NCBI GenBank assembly: GCA_001414485.1
Contig: LLEY01000062.1
Span: 248,001 to 312,000, forward strand
Reading direction: 5' to 3'
Source: Calycina herbarum
Lineage: Eukaryota > Ascomycota > Leotiomycetes > Helotiales > Pezizellaceae
Length of the DNA stretch: 64,000 nucleotides
Shown here: piece after piece, positions 1 through 10,205 of the stretch
Layout: each line of letters begins with the position of its first letter
How positions within the stretch are numbered: the stretch's first letter is position 1
Made by a program: the position numbers and the translations under genes
Notes under the pieces: model-generated
Seen by the model: the letters and a program-made list of their open reading frames with translations, nothing else
Database searches by the model: none
Told to the model about the DNA's origin: nothing

Positions 1-3000
1 ATAAGCTTATAGTTAAGAATCCTCTTAACCTTATACTTAGTATTTAGGTTTACTAGTTGAATTTCTATATATAGAGTAGGTAGTACTCCTAGTAGTACTA
101 GTTCGAGTAAGGATATATAGAATACTAGATATATATTTATAGTTTTTAGTAGTACTAATTTATAATTCAAAGGTTTTTTAATATATTTGATTTTAAATAG
201 TCTAAGTTTTTTATAATCTAATTTATTACTTAGTCTTTTTATATTAATGTTTTTTTTATACTTAGTAGACCTTATCTCTCTCTTTTAGTATTAGCTCTTA
301 ACTATATTATTTATTATAGTAGTATATATTTCTTTTAGCTATAAACTATAAGTCTTTTATAAGTTCTTTATATAACCTCTTAATTTTTAAAACCTAAATA
401 TAAGTAAGTTAGTTATTAATAGTTATAGATAATAGTTCTTAATACGCTGTTAATTTATACCTAAAGTTAGTATAGAATAACGTAATATATATTATTTCTA
501 TTACTAAACTATTATAGGTAAACTATACTAGAGGTAGTAGCTCTACCTAGTTGTTTTATTAATAGTTTATATAATAATAAAAGTATATCTTAACTACTTA
601 ATTTATATATTTGTTTCCTCTATTTATCTAAGAGTGAAAAGCTATAGAAAGCTTTCTTTTTATATCTAATTACTTTATAAGAGCGATTTAAAATTTTAAG
701 ATAAAGAGTTTATCTCTATCTAAGAGTATTTCTTTAGATAGTCTATATCTTAAGACTACTTCTTTTAAGAACGTAAATACTAATTCCTTAGCTATACTTG
801 ATTCTATATATAGTACTAGAATTATATATTTTATAAGCCGTTCTATAATAGCTAGGATCAAGTTATACTTAACTTCTATTATCGAGTCTTTAGATTTTAG
901 TAGCTTAATAATAAAATCCTAAGATATTAATTTCTAAGGTATCTATAGTATTAGAGTAGTATTTATCTATTTATAAGATATATAGTAGAAAGCTTTATTC
1001 CTAGTATAGATGTTATACTCTACTATTACTTCTTTAACTATCGTAGATAACTGATTAATATAGTAGTATTATCTTATCTACTAGAGAGTTCTACGAATTC
1101 CTTAGTAGCTATAAGCAGGTATAGTATAGTATTCTTATACGAACTCTTTTATATATAAGCTAGGAACCTATAGTTTCCCTTTTATATACTAATTATAACC
1201 TTTGTATATACTCTAAATTTTATCTATCTAGATATTATTTATATTTATTACTACTATTTCGTATATAGTAGGTACTAAGTCGCTGTTTTCGTTATATCTT
1301 AATATTACTATGTCGACGTATTTTTTGTTTTCCTTATAGCCTAGTTTCTAGCTTAGAGTATTAGCTCGAGCGTTACTTATACTACTAATATATTAAATAA
1401 TTATCTTAAATCCTACTAAGGTTTTAGACTACCTAGCTAGGTGTCTTATAATAAGCTCTTTAGTCGTAGTAAATGTTTTTAGATTTAGATAATCGGTAAG
1501 TACTATTACTAGGTATATTATACTCTAGAGATAAATCCTCTATTCTTCGAGAGCTAGAATAATAGCTATTAATTCTTTATTATAAATACTATAGTTCTAT
1601 TATACTATATCGAAAGTTTTTAAGAAATATACTATAAGTATAAGCTTTTCTATTTTATTTAGTTATAGATATATAGCGCCTACTACTATATCTAAGGCGT
1701 CTGTTTCTATTATACTTAGTTTCTTATAATTAAAATTATAATTCTAACGACTCTAATAAACTAGTTAATAGCGGTGATTCGTATTCTACTTAAAGTAGTT
1801 ATTCGGATTCTATTATTAATCGTATATTATAATATTCTTTAAGAAGTGGATTTCTATTATTATTAGTATTCTATACCTTACTAACTTATAACTTGATTCC
1901 TTTGTTTAGCTATAAGTATATAGCGTCTGCTATTATATCAGCGGTATCTATTTTAATCTACGTGTTATATTCTCTAGTTTTAAGCTCTTTATCTATAAGT
2001 TAGATTTTATTAAGTAAGGCTACCTCCTTTTAAACAGTAGTATTAACCTGTTCTTTCTCTTTAGAGTCTTTCTTCTTACTATACTTATTTACTCTATAGC
2101 TAAAGAGACTATAGTTATAATATAAGTTCTACTTACGTCGACGATTTCGCTTCTCCTAGGAAAGTCCTTCTTTTTTTAGAAAGGTCTTTTTCTATATAGC
2201 GTTTACCTTCTTATTATACTTGTTAGTATAGGAGTGTTTCTACTTTTCTAACTCTTTGCTCTTCTTCTCGTATCTAAGGTTACTCTTTCTAAATTCGTAT
2301 AAACGATTATCTAACTAGACGACCTTCTTAATTATATCTATAATAGTTTAAAACTATAAGTTTTATTTAGCTATTTCCTTATAAATATATACTTTTAATC
2401 CTCTACGAAAGAGTTTTATAAGAGCGATAGTATTCTATCTCGATTTCGTCTTATAACGTTGAAATTTATTAGTATAAATCCAAAAGCTTATATATAGTAG
2501 TTTAGATTATATCGAAGTCTCTAAAGACTTTTCTAATAGTTACTTTAAATCCTCTCTAAGATTTAAATATAATCTTAGTTAACTCTATTTTTCCGTCTTT
2601 CTCTTTATTCTTAAAGAAGTCCTCTAAATACAGCTAAGTCTATTCTAATACTACTCCTCTTAGGTAGGAGATAGCGAAGATAGTTTGTAAGTTATAATTA
2701 CTTTTAAATTTATTAGAGTTAAAGTTAAAGTAGATATCTATTTAAAGAAGGAATAAGTCGAGTTCCTTTCGCTTCTTATAATATATGTCTAGTATCTTAA
2801 CTTTAATAGACTTAAGTACTTCGACCTTATAAGGCTTAGAGACGTCTAGTATACTAATATTATCGTTATTTCTAACTAACTATATACTAGCAGGTGTTCT
2901 TCTAGTAGCACTTCTAGATGTTCCTACAACGTTGACTTAACTAGTATTCGAGCTAGCTGTAGTAGCAGGGGTTACTAGAGCTATAGCGACTAAACTTCTA

Positions 3001-3477
3001 AGTAGATACTTAAAGTATAACGAAACTTAAACGAACTAAACAAAGATAACTAAGTCTCGAAGGTTAGTATATAGATAAGAAGTATAGATATACTAGGTTG
3101 TTTACTTAGAAGTAAACTCGTTACTTATATTAAAGATATTAAATAAGATAATAAGATTAATAACTAAAGTTAAGTATAAAGCTCTTATCTAATAGTAGAC
3201 GTACTAGTCTTATATAAAACCTTTCGTTCTAGTTAGAGTCCTATTCTATAGAAGTTCTAAAGATAGAGTCTAACTCTAATTCTAGAGCTCCTAGAAACTA
3301 GACTCTATTACCTAACTGCTCCTAACCGAGTTACGTAATATAACTGTAATAAGATCTATAGACTGTATATCTAATACACTTAATCCTTCCTTCTTCTTTC
3401 TAGGTTCTAGTAGTGCTTGTCCTATTAGAGCGTCGCCCGGACTTCACTAGTCACGTGCGGGCATATGATTTGTAATA
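1..3477 (-). mobile_element. Internally deleted, RIP-degraded Ty3/gypsy chromovirus (left end off window)
   Basis: This stretch is very AT-rich, TpA-rich and full of stops. Read in reverse it starts with an LTR at 3477-3016, followed by a gag-like region with a degenerate zinc knuckle near 2100. After about 1738 it jumps directly to RNase H sequence, then integrase, and reaches chromodomain-proximal sequence at base 1. It is the same family as the element at 11981-20155: bases 1745-2110 match 13810-14095 and bases 1330-1735 match 17221-17620, both as reverse complements. The protease and reverse transcriptase seen between those blocks in the longer copy are absent here. The second LTR would lie left of the window. 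No frame is intact, so the copy is non-autonomous. Confidence 0.85.
3016..3477 (-). repeat. LTR of the chromovirus family (5' LTR of the left element)
   Basis: On the + strand it begins TATAACGAAAC and ends TTTGTAATA, which are RIP-type versions of the TGTAACGAAAC...TTCGTAACA ends of the intact family LTRs at 13349 and 14422. It is about 462 bp. Internal gag-side sequence follows on its left, so in the element's own orientation this is the 5' LTR. Confidence 0.85.
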
Positions 3478-3484
3478 CTAAGTA

Positions 3485-4165
3485 CTTAAAAACGACGCGT
3501 TAATTACTTAACGAAGCGCTACAAAGGCTTATAATACTCCTCGATCTACTATTTTAAGCTAACGCGCCGGAATCTAACTAAGACGTGATTATAAGCCTAA
3601 TTCGAAGAAACTTACGAAGCTAGAGAAGGAGGCGATAATTAGGTATATATTAGAGTAGAATTCGAGAGGGTTTTCGCTTATAAAGGATATAGTATAAGAT
3701 ATAGCTAATAACTTACTAAAGAAGTGTAATAGGTAGCTTATAAGTAGAAACTAGCTAGATAACTTTATTTAGCGTATACCTAAGCTAAAAACTCGATAGA
3801 GTTATTCTTATAATTATTAGCGAGCTTTAACTAAAGATCTGCGGATTATTAGTCTATAGTTTATACTTATATAGTTATTTAAGAATAAACATAGTATTAT
3901 AGACGAGAATATATATAATTTCAACGAGACTGGTTTTATAATAGGTGTTATATTATCTTAGCTTATTATTACAAGTTTAGAGATATATAGAAGACGTAAA
4001 AAAGTTTAGCTAGATAATCGCGAATAGATTATAGTTATTTAAGAAGTTAATATAACAGGTTAAATGATCCCGTTGTTTATTATCTTTATAGATAAGGTAC
4101 TTATTTCTTCTTAGTATAAGAATATAGATATACTTCTGTCTCTCGGTAGTGCTATTTCAAAATGA
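3485..4165 (+). pseudogene. Pogo/Fot1-type (DDE_1) transposase remnant
   Basis: Conceptual translation, ignoring stops, shows the familiar order of a fungal Pogo/Fot1 transposase. There is a psq-type helix-turn-helix part (AYNTPRSTI-like, near 3525), then a CENP-B-type HTH section with KLTKLEKEAIIRYIL-like and RGFSLIKD-like text (about 3600-3700). The first catalytic block of the DDE domain follows (NIYNFNETGF, about 3908). Several TAA and TAG codons interrupt it. The match fades near 4165, so the C-terminal catalytic part is missing. It abuts the reverse chromovirus LTR on the left and the 3' end of the F-box gene on the right. No terminal inverted repeats were recognised. Confidence 0.8.
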
Positions 4166-4197
4166 GCCATAATTGAAATGACGTCTCATCAGCTCCG

Positions 4198-5717
4198 TTA
4201 TACTCCATCTCCAAAGACTCTCTCAATAGATTTTCGATCAACTTCTGCTCTCAAAGTAATACCAGCAGCTGCGAGACCTTCTCCAACAGCTCCCGGGGCC
4301 CTCCATCGTTGCCGCAAGCCCAATGTTGTGGGGTCTCGCCTGCGTCTCACTAGACTCGTCCTGGTTTTTACTGGGTCATCGAGAACGATAAGTTTCAGAG
4401 ATGGAGTGTATTCCGTTTTATTACTTGTAAGTTCAGCTAACCACAGGAGCTGGCGAGAAATCCCGGCACATTTGCTTTCGAGATCAATGCTTCTTGGTTC
4501 TTCGAAGAGCATTTGGGTTTGCTCGAATTGCAACTGAGACAGAAGCTTTAGCAGATTTCTTTTGGCAGAGAGATGGAGAGACTACTTGCGGTTAATTCCT
4601 CCAGGTTTGGGGGAAGCAGTTCATACAGGCCAGCTCTCGACGGGGCGAGTCTGCCGCCCACAGGAGGTGGAAAGAAGCACTTGGAAGGGCATTGAAGAAT
4701 ACGCAGGTTGTTCATCATACTTAAATCCATTCTTGTGCCATCATGACCTCGGTCTATCCATTGGCACCCGCAGAGCTGTAATACCAGCTGTTCAAGAGAA
4801 TTTTGCAAAGGTGCCATGGTATCCGATATTGCAACAGGCGAGAGGAGGGATTCCATATATCCAGAGGCATGGTAATATTCCGAACGAAACTTTTCCGTGC
4901 CAAAGAGATTTCCGCAAAACGAGGTGATTTTGGAATGCGATTTGAAAATTGCGGAAACTTTCTCGGCGGATATGTGATAACCCATATCTAGACTCAACAT
5001 GCGTAGAGATGAATCTTGCAAGGTGTTATCCACATCTTCGCAAGTCCCATCCAATCGAGAACCAATGCTCAGTTTCTCTAGATGCGGAAGACTCAAGTAT
5101 TTCTTCACGGTCTTCATCGTAAGTTGAATGTCGTACAAGGTGACATCTTTCAACATTAACATTGGGTTGACTTCGAGAAACTGTGGCTGGAAGTTTATGA
5201 TATTTTGTGCTTGCTGTGCTTTCTGTGCTTGAATCGCCAGTGTCTTCAAATTCGGTAAAGCCTCAAGCAACTGATTCGCCATTTCAACACAACTGCCCTC
5301 TTCAAGAACCTCTTCCCACTCAAACTCCACCTCCACTATCAATGGCGCGATGTCTGGATTCTCCTTCAGGCTCCTCAGTAACAGCGAGCATCGAACCGCG
5401 GGATCTGGATACTCCTTCAGGATCCGTTGTAACAGCGAGATTCGAGACGCAGCTGGGCTCTCCTGAACGCTCTGTAGTAACAACGAGGATGGAGACGCGA
5501 TTTGTGGATTCCACCCCAGGCGTTGTAGCAACCGCGAGAATCGAGTGTTGATATCTGGATGCCCGAAACAAATAGTGATTTTTCTCTGATATATGATAGG
5601 ACGCATCAACTTGTAGAAGAACCAAGACAATGTTGAAAGCTTGAGCGCAGAGTCACCAGCGATTTGGGAAAATATCTTGGTCAAGATTTCATTCGGGAAA
5701 TCCTGTAAATTCATCAT
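4198..5717 (-). CDS. F-box protein with internal short tandem repeats, frame-broken near its 3' end
   Basis: The N-terminus carries an F-box (NLQDFPNEILTKIFSQI, then LSTLSWFFYKLMRPIIYQRKI), the Skp1-binding module of SCF ubiquitin ligases. It is followed by a leucine-rich body with NLKTLAI, LEKLSIGS and PPNLEELTASS segments, typical of fungal F-box/LRR-like proteins. The open frame extends upstream to a GTG at 5924, but the first ATG is at 5717, so I start there. The main frame stops at 4548 after 389 codons. Immediately after that point a different frame (to 4198) reads as a plausible continuation (NLLKLLSQLQF, LLWLAELTSNKTEYTPSLKLIVLDD). One missing base in the AAAA run near 4557 would explain the switch. 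The gene ends about 30 bp from the Pogo remnant. Substrate unknown; F-box call good, integrity doubtful. Confidence 0.7.
5345..5551 (-). repeat. Imperfect 51-bp tandem repeat inside the F-box gene
   Basis: About four copies encode units of roughly 17 residues with the shape LLxRxLxExPDxA (RLLQRLGWNPQIA, LLLQSVQESPAA, LLQRILKEYPDPA, LLLRSLKENPDIA). On the + strand they appear as repeated GTAACAGCGAG-like blocks. The repeats preserve frame and would add helical turns between the F-box and the leucine-rich part. Confidence 0.75.
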
Positions 5718-5924
5718 GTCGAAAGGCACGGCCTCAGGTTCTTGCTCCCAACGCCAAGGCTCGGACTTGGCGGAAATAGAATTTGATGAAGAGGTAGAGA
5801 GTTGAAGTTGGAGAGAAAGCTGACGGGAATGATTCTCGCCAACAAAGGACCAACACTTGGCAGAAATCAGGGGGGCTGGGCTGTACGTGAACTCCACGTA
5901 AAAGGAAGGAGGACGGAGGGGCAC

Positions 5925-6628
5925 GGGCGTTAGGCTTTTAGAGTATCAGAGGCACAATAAGGCTAACCTTAACCCCTACCAAAAAACTCAAGCTCCACAC
6001 CACATCACAGCCTCTTACAAGACCAAAATAAATCGCAAAATAGAAAAGAAATTCTCATTGGTTCCTAGAAGAGTGTTGAAAAATGATATTAAGTTCAATA
6101 ACTTTTTAAAAAGCGGTTGTCATCTTTACGTCTTGTGGTGTCGCTCTGGATCGGAAACAGACCCAGCCCGGGCCCGGGCTCCTGGTCTCTGGGAGAAGGT
6201 TTAAGGCACACCCACCCAGCTTCTCGCTTGATGCAATACACAAGAAAAATATACAAAAGATATAAAACGAGTCTCTGACAGCTAATTAAGTATAATGTCC
6301 AAGTCCGACTAGTTTAGTAGTCGTGGTGTGTTTTTATTTAGACTTACAGACCAGTTATCGAGGGTTAGAAAAGGACGTTTTTTCCGTTCCCGAAGAGCCG
6401 GGCTCTGGGCCTGCATACAGAAAGCCAGATGATCGCTAACCCCGGCTCTACCGGTACTGAAAAAACGTCCGCTTTTCGAATCTAAACCCCCCCTGTGTAG
6501 AGAGACAAGTTCCATACTCTACACATCTTGGAAAAATCTACAAAAAATATAAGCAGAGTTGAAATTAACTTATTAACAGCTCGACCAGTTCTTAAAACTT
6601 TTTCATAGGTCGTTGTTGTCCTACGTCT
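5925..6628. other. Gene-free interval with degenerate direct repeat
   Basis: No supported gene. A GC-rich patch (CCCGGGCCCGGGCTCC near 6165) is surrounded by AT-rich sequence. Text around 6100-6140 (AACTTTTTAAAAAGCGGTTG then TACGTCTT) resembles text around 6596-6635 (AACTTTTTCATAGGTCGTTG then TACGTCTT), a weak direct repeat about 490 bp apart that may be an old transposon footprint. Confidence 0.4.
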
Positions 6629-7612
6629 TTAAATAGGAAGAATTGCCGCGACATTGTGAAGCGCATCCAGAGCTGGAGCAATATCTAACAAATACTGCCG
6701 AAGTAGTTGGTTGATGTCGGCATTTGCGGGCATGCTGTTTGGGTAGGCATCGGTATAATTATCCCAGTTTTCCTTGTGGATAATTGGAAAATGCGGATAA
6801 AGGAAATCCTTTGTAGGGTTGAATAGAAAGCTCATCCCAGCAAGAGTGATAATCTTGTATGATTCGAGAGTCAATTCCTTTGACTCCTGGGTATCCGTGT
6901 ATAAAGATGGGAGTGGGTTGTCGATTCTCATTCCATTCTCTTGCCTGTCGCGGAAATAGAAGAAAAGGTGAACTGTTTGTGGGCCAAGTGCCTCAAGTTC
7001 GAGTCGCATCACATTCGGAGAAGGTGTATTAAAGCCAGACATCATCTGAGTTCGAAGTTTGGGTGAATACTTCAAGTATAATTAGCGAGGAATATAGCAA
7101 GGAGGTTTTGTCTTACTAAGTAGAGGTAGTGGAGGCAGATTTTCCGATAAATGTAGTCTGTAGGCTGCTGTTTATACGGCGAAATCGAATGCGGACTACA
7201 AGTAATAAGGCGATCCAGAAGAAGGGAATGTATAGAATAGTGAAGAATAGCTCTTCTCGAGAGAATGAAGATGTTGAGGCAGATAATGTTAACTCTGGAG
7301 ATAGAGCGGACTCCTTTCTCTTATAAACAAAGGGCAGAGTCGAGCAGTCCAACGGAAGGGCACCAAGTGAAGGGGGCTAGGGAGCTTTCCGAATTATTTG
7401 TTCTTGTTGGAAGTATTAATCTCCGATTTTGAACGGTCTTCTGCTGTCTGGGCCCTACGGTCTAGATAAAGTTGAAAAGGTATAGAGTAGATGATAGCCC
7501 CGAACCAAAGGTCGAGAAGAATAGCAATGGGTAAGAATGTGAATATCCCTTGGAGAATTTCAAGTCTTGTGAAAATCAGGGAGAACAGCAGAGGTAGGTG
7601 GCGGGGGTTCAT
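6629..7612 (-). pseudogene. Fragmentary hypothetical membrane-protein gene
   Basis: Three open segments lie in series on the minus strand. Segment 7612-7394 starts with ATG and is hydrophobic (LEILQGIFTFLPIAILLDLWFGAIIYSI, one membrane span or more). Segment 7349-7117 has another hydrophobic stretch (FFTILYIPFFWIALLLVV). It joins segment 7069-6629 through a good 47-nt intron (7070-7116; GTAAGA donor, CTAAT branch, AAG acceptor), giving TTSTYSPKLRTQ across the junction. I could not join the first two segments with canonical splice signals in a compatible phase, and the middle segment has no ATG. I do not recognise the family. It may be a decayed gene, or one whose first intron I missed. The downstream part (148 aa) is soluble-looking and contains no motif known to me. 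Confidence 0.35.
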
Positions 7613-7686
7613 GGGTGGGAAGTAGCAGGGAGATCAAATAAAGAATTCAAAGGCGATCAAAATCTTCATATACATTCAATCGCAAA

Positions 7687-8232
7687 GTGCTATGTCCAAA
7701 CATAGCCGTTCCTTACTTTCCGACCTTTCACCACTCCTTGAAATTATTCCCTGAATCTGATCCTAACCAAATTTCGAAAGGCCTCGCCCTTGTCGAAAAA
7801 ATCAACAAAAGCGATTGGCATAATAAGCTTCCACCAGAGATCCGTACCTATATTGCCCACCATTTGACGAATTGACGAACACTCGACTTAGAACAAATTG
7901 ACCTATTCCTACGTATACGCGACGGCCACGATATTATGAATCTGAATCAACAGTTAAGCAAGGACAATATAGATATCCTGTAGATGGCCCTTACCTAGGT
8001 CCTTTCTCGAAGATGCTTCTCCATAGATGGGTCTGTGAACTTATCCGATCCACTAGTGGTGGACCGAAGAATCTCGACAATAGAGGGATCTGTTGTAGGC
8101 TGAGCCTCTCCACCTTTGTCATCTCCTTTGGATGACTTTGGCTCAGATGATGACTGATTTGGGCTACTTGGTGACGTGGTCTCTGCTGGAGCTATTGCAA
8201 GCGTGGGGGATTGGCGGATGACTCTGATGGTA
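7687..8232 (+). pseudogene. Decayed hypothetical ORF
   Basis: One frame reads as protein-like text broken by stops: GLALVEKINKSDWHNKLPPEIRTYIAHHL, then a TGA at 7873, LDLEQIDLFLRIRDGHDIMNLNQQLSKDNIDIL, then TAG at 7981 and further stops. Composition and continuity across the stops suggest a once longer coding region. No family was recognised and no splice sites rescue it. It lies between the fragmentary membrane gene and the hairpin at 8374. Confidence 0.35.
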
Positions 8233-8373
8233 TAAAGATATTTATAGAAGTGTGAAGTGTCAGAAACAGCTTGAAGAGTTGGGAGGAATAAGACGGCGAA
8301 GGATCAAACTTGAAGGGAAATTTGTACCGTTATATACATTCTCCTTGCTAGTGAAGCTGCCCGGAGACATGTA

Positions 8374-8422
8374 GACCTCTGTAGAACGAAATTTCGAGTT
8401 GAAATCCCGTTCTACAGAGGTC
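8374..8422. repeat. Perfect 15-bp inverted repeat (hairpin)
   Basis: GACCTCTGTAGAACG at 8374-8388 is followed after 19 nt by its exact reverse complement CGTTCTACAGAGGTC at 8408-8422. It could be a MITE remnant, a small structured RNA or the footprint of an excised element. No poly-T or other context supports a terminator role. Confidence 0.85.
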
Positions 8423-8535
8423 AAGCTATTTCCACTCAGCATCAAACATCTTTGCAAGGGCGTCTCAAGTCTCCTTGTAAAATCCACAAAGGCTGAGTTG
8501 GCGTAAGGGTGTTTATTGGCATCTCGCTGGTCCAA

Positions 8536-9356
8536 CCCTATCGCCCAATTATATTTGGATATAGCAGCTCGCGAAACTTCCGCTTAGTTAAGTAATTAGG
8601 AAAATAGAATAACAGTTTCTTTATACAAGTACACAGTTGTAGACAAGATAAGTGACAGGATGATATTGATATACTAATTAAGAGAAATGAAACAAATTGA
8701 TATCAAGTTTTCGCATCTTCTACATAGGAGGGAAATTCCCAGTTTCTGAACCCAGCCTTGTTTAGAATTGTCGTTGGGTGCTGGCGGTACCGGAATAGTG
8801 GCTTCTTCTCGACCCTTCCCCCCCCCTCCCACTTTGTCTTGTTTTGCGTTCACCTGCTCCGCTTTCTTACACTCCGGCGACTAGAGAGGAAAATCCTCCT
8901 CCGGAAAAACTCCCTAGCACGTAATAAGAACCCTTGAATCTTGCGGTAGATAGCTGTAAAATATATATTAGTATGAGATCAATATAGAATATCATAGAAA
9001 GATGCTTACAGTAGATTTGGCCCAAAAAATGGCTCGCTAAAATGCAGAGTCCCGGGTAGTTGATGAGCCGACGAAGACAAGAGAGTTTGAGGCATCATGC
9101 CACGCTGTGAATTACTGCTGGAAGACGGGCCGTGAACTTCGCACTGCTAGGGAGGAAGTGTATCCACATACGTAGACCTCAATTGCTCAACGCTATTAAG
9201 CCCGGGAGGGGTAAAAGTAAACAGCCCTCGTCTTTTGAGAATTTGAATTAGTTGAAATCGAAGAGTGCATATACTTGACACTGTGCAGGAAGCCTGACAA
9301 TCCGTGCGATATTATAATCCTTCGTAAGGGAGTAAAGAGTATCGAGCTTTAAATAA
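8536..9356. other. Gene-free interval left of the transposon stack
   Basis: No ORF worth reporting. Base composition is ordinary up to about 9300 and then becomes TpA-rich. A short pyrimidine tract (CCCTTCCCCCCCCTCCC) sits near 8814-8830. Confidence 0.5.
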
Positions 9357-9703
9357 TATTACGAACTACAACTGAAGACAAAGGCACAAGAGTATATATA
9401 TGTAAATACGAGAATTTAAAGCTACAGTTCTATCTACGAAGGCAACGCGGGTTATATACCCAGAGAGAAGTGGTTACTAAGTAAGTATAAGCTGTAAGGA
9501 GCTGAAATCTCGTACGAGCTATAAAGAGCTAGAAGCACGTATAGCTGAGATCTCGCTATAGCTTTCGTTATAGCTATAAGGAGCTGAGATCTCGCTATAG
9601 CTCTTGTTATAGCTCTCGTCATGGATCTACACATCCCGAGGTGATTACCGAGGTCACGTGTTGTCACGTGTATTCTTCCAGGTTACGGACCAGCGCCGTA
9701 ACA
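9357..9703 (-). repeat. LTR of a second retrotransposon family (347 bp)
   Basis: Its right end, read in reverse, is TGTTACGGCGCTGGTCCGTAAC, almost the same as the left end of the solo LTR at 23810. Its left part (ACAACTGAAGACAAAGGCAC and TTTAAAGCTACAGTTCT) matches the right part of that LTR in reverse complement. It carries extra short repeats (AGCTGAGATCTCGCTATAGC at about 9546 and 9590) absent from the 232-bp copy. No matching target duplication is evident, so it may be part of a larger broken element. Confidence 0.7.
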
Positions 9704-10205
9704 ATCTAAGAGAGAGGATTAGTTTAAGTGTTATATACTTGATTTAACGAGTATAACCAGTAGAGTGTACTAATCTAAGAGAGGGTCCTACTTACCTAAC
9801 TTTTATAACTATATAAACGTATAATCCTAAGGATCAGGGTATAGTAGTTCTAAGTTATCTAATCTATATATCCACTGATCAGTGTTAGTTTAACTTAGTA
9901 GTCAATAGCTTAATGTAAAAAGAGTATATTATCGTTGTAACTATCGTTGATGTATACCGAGTACAAGCTGTACTCGGTTCTACTTAAATACCTGCCCTCC
10001 TCGCTAAGCGAGAAGGGCACGTGGAAGTGCTAACCACTTGTGGATACCGACGGAATATTTTCAAATCTTCGTAAAAGCTGTCGAGTCGAATCAATTCATT
10101 TTCTGAGAATCCTCGAAGGAGAAAATAATTAAGAGGGGTTTACGATGGAAAATAATACGACGAACAAGTGAGGTAGCGTGGAGGAGGCCCTGCCTCAAAG
10201 GGGGC
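9704..10205. other. Spacer between second-family LTR and LINE tail, with hairpins
   Basis: No gene. ATCTAAGAGAGAGGATTAG at 9704 is partly repeated at 9772 (TAATCTAAGAGAGGGTCC). Perfect 9-bp arms ACCGAGTAC/GTACTCGGT (9956-9978, 5-nt loop) are followed by GCCCTcCTCGC/GCGAGaAGGGC (about 9994-10016, 3-nt loop). From 9950 onward composition is less RIP-like. Confidence 0.5.

Noticed and set aside
8260..8535. 91-codon minus-strand ORF
   Set aside because: Overlaps the perfect inverted repeat, which itself codes complementary text; no family, no splice support.
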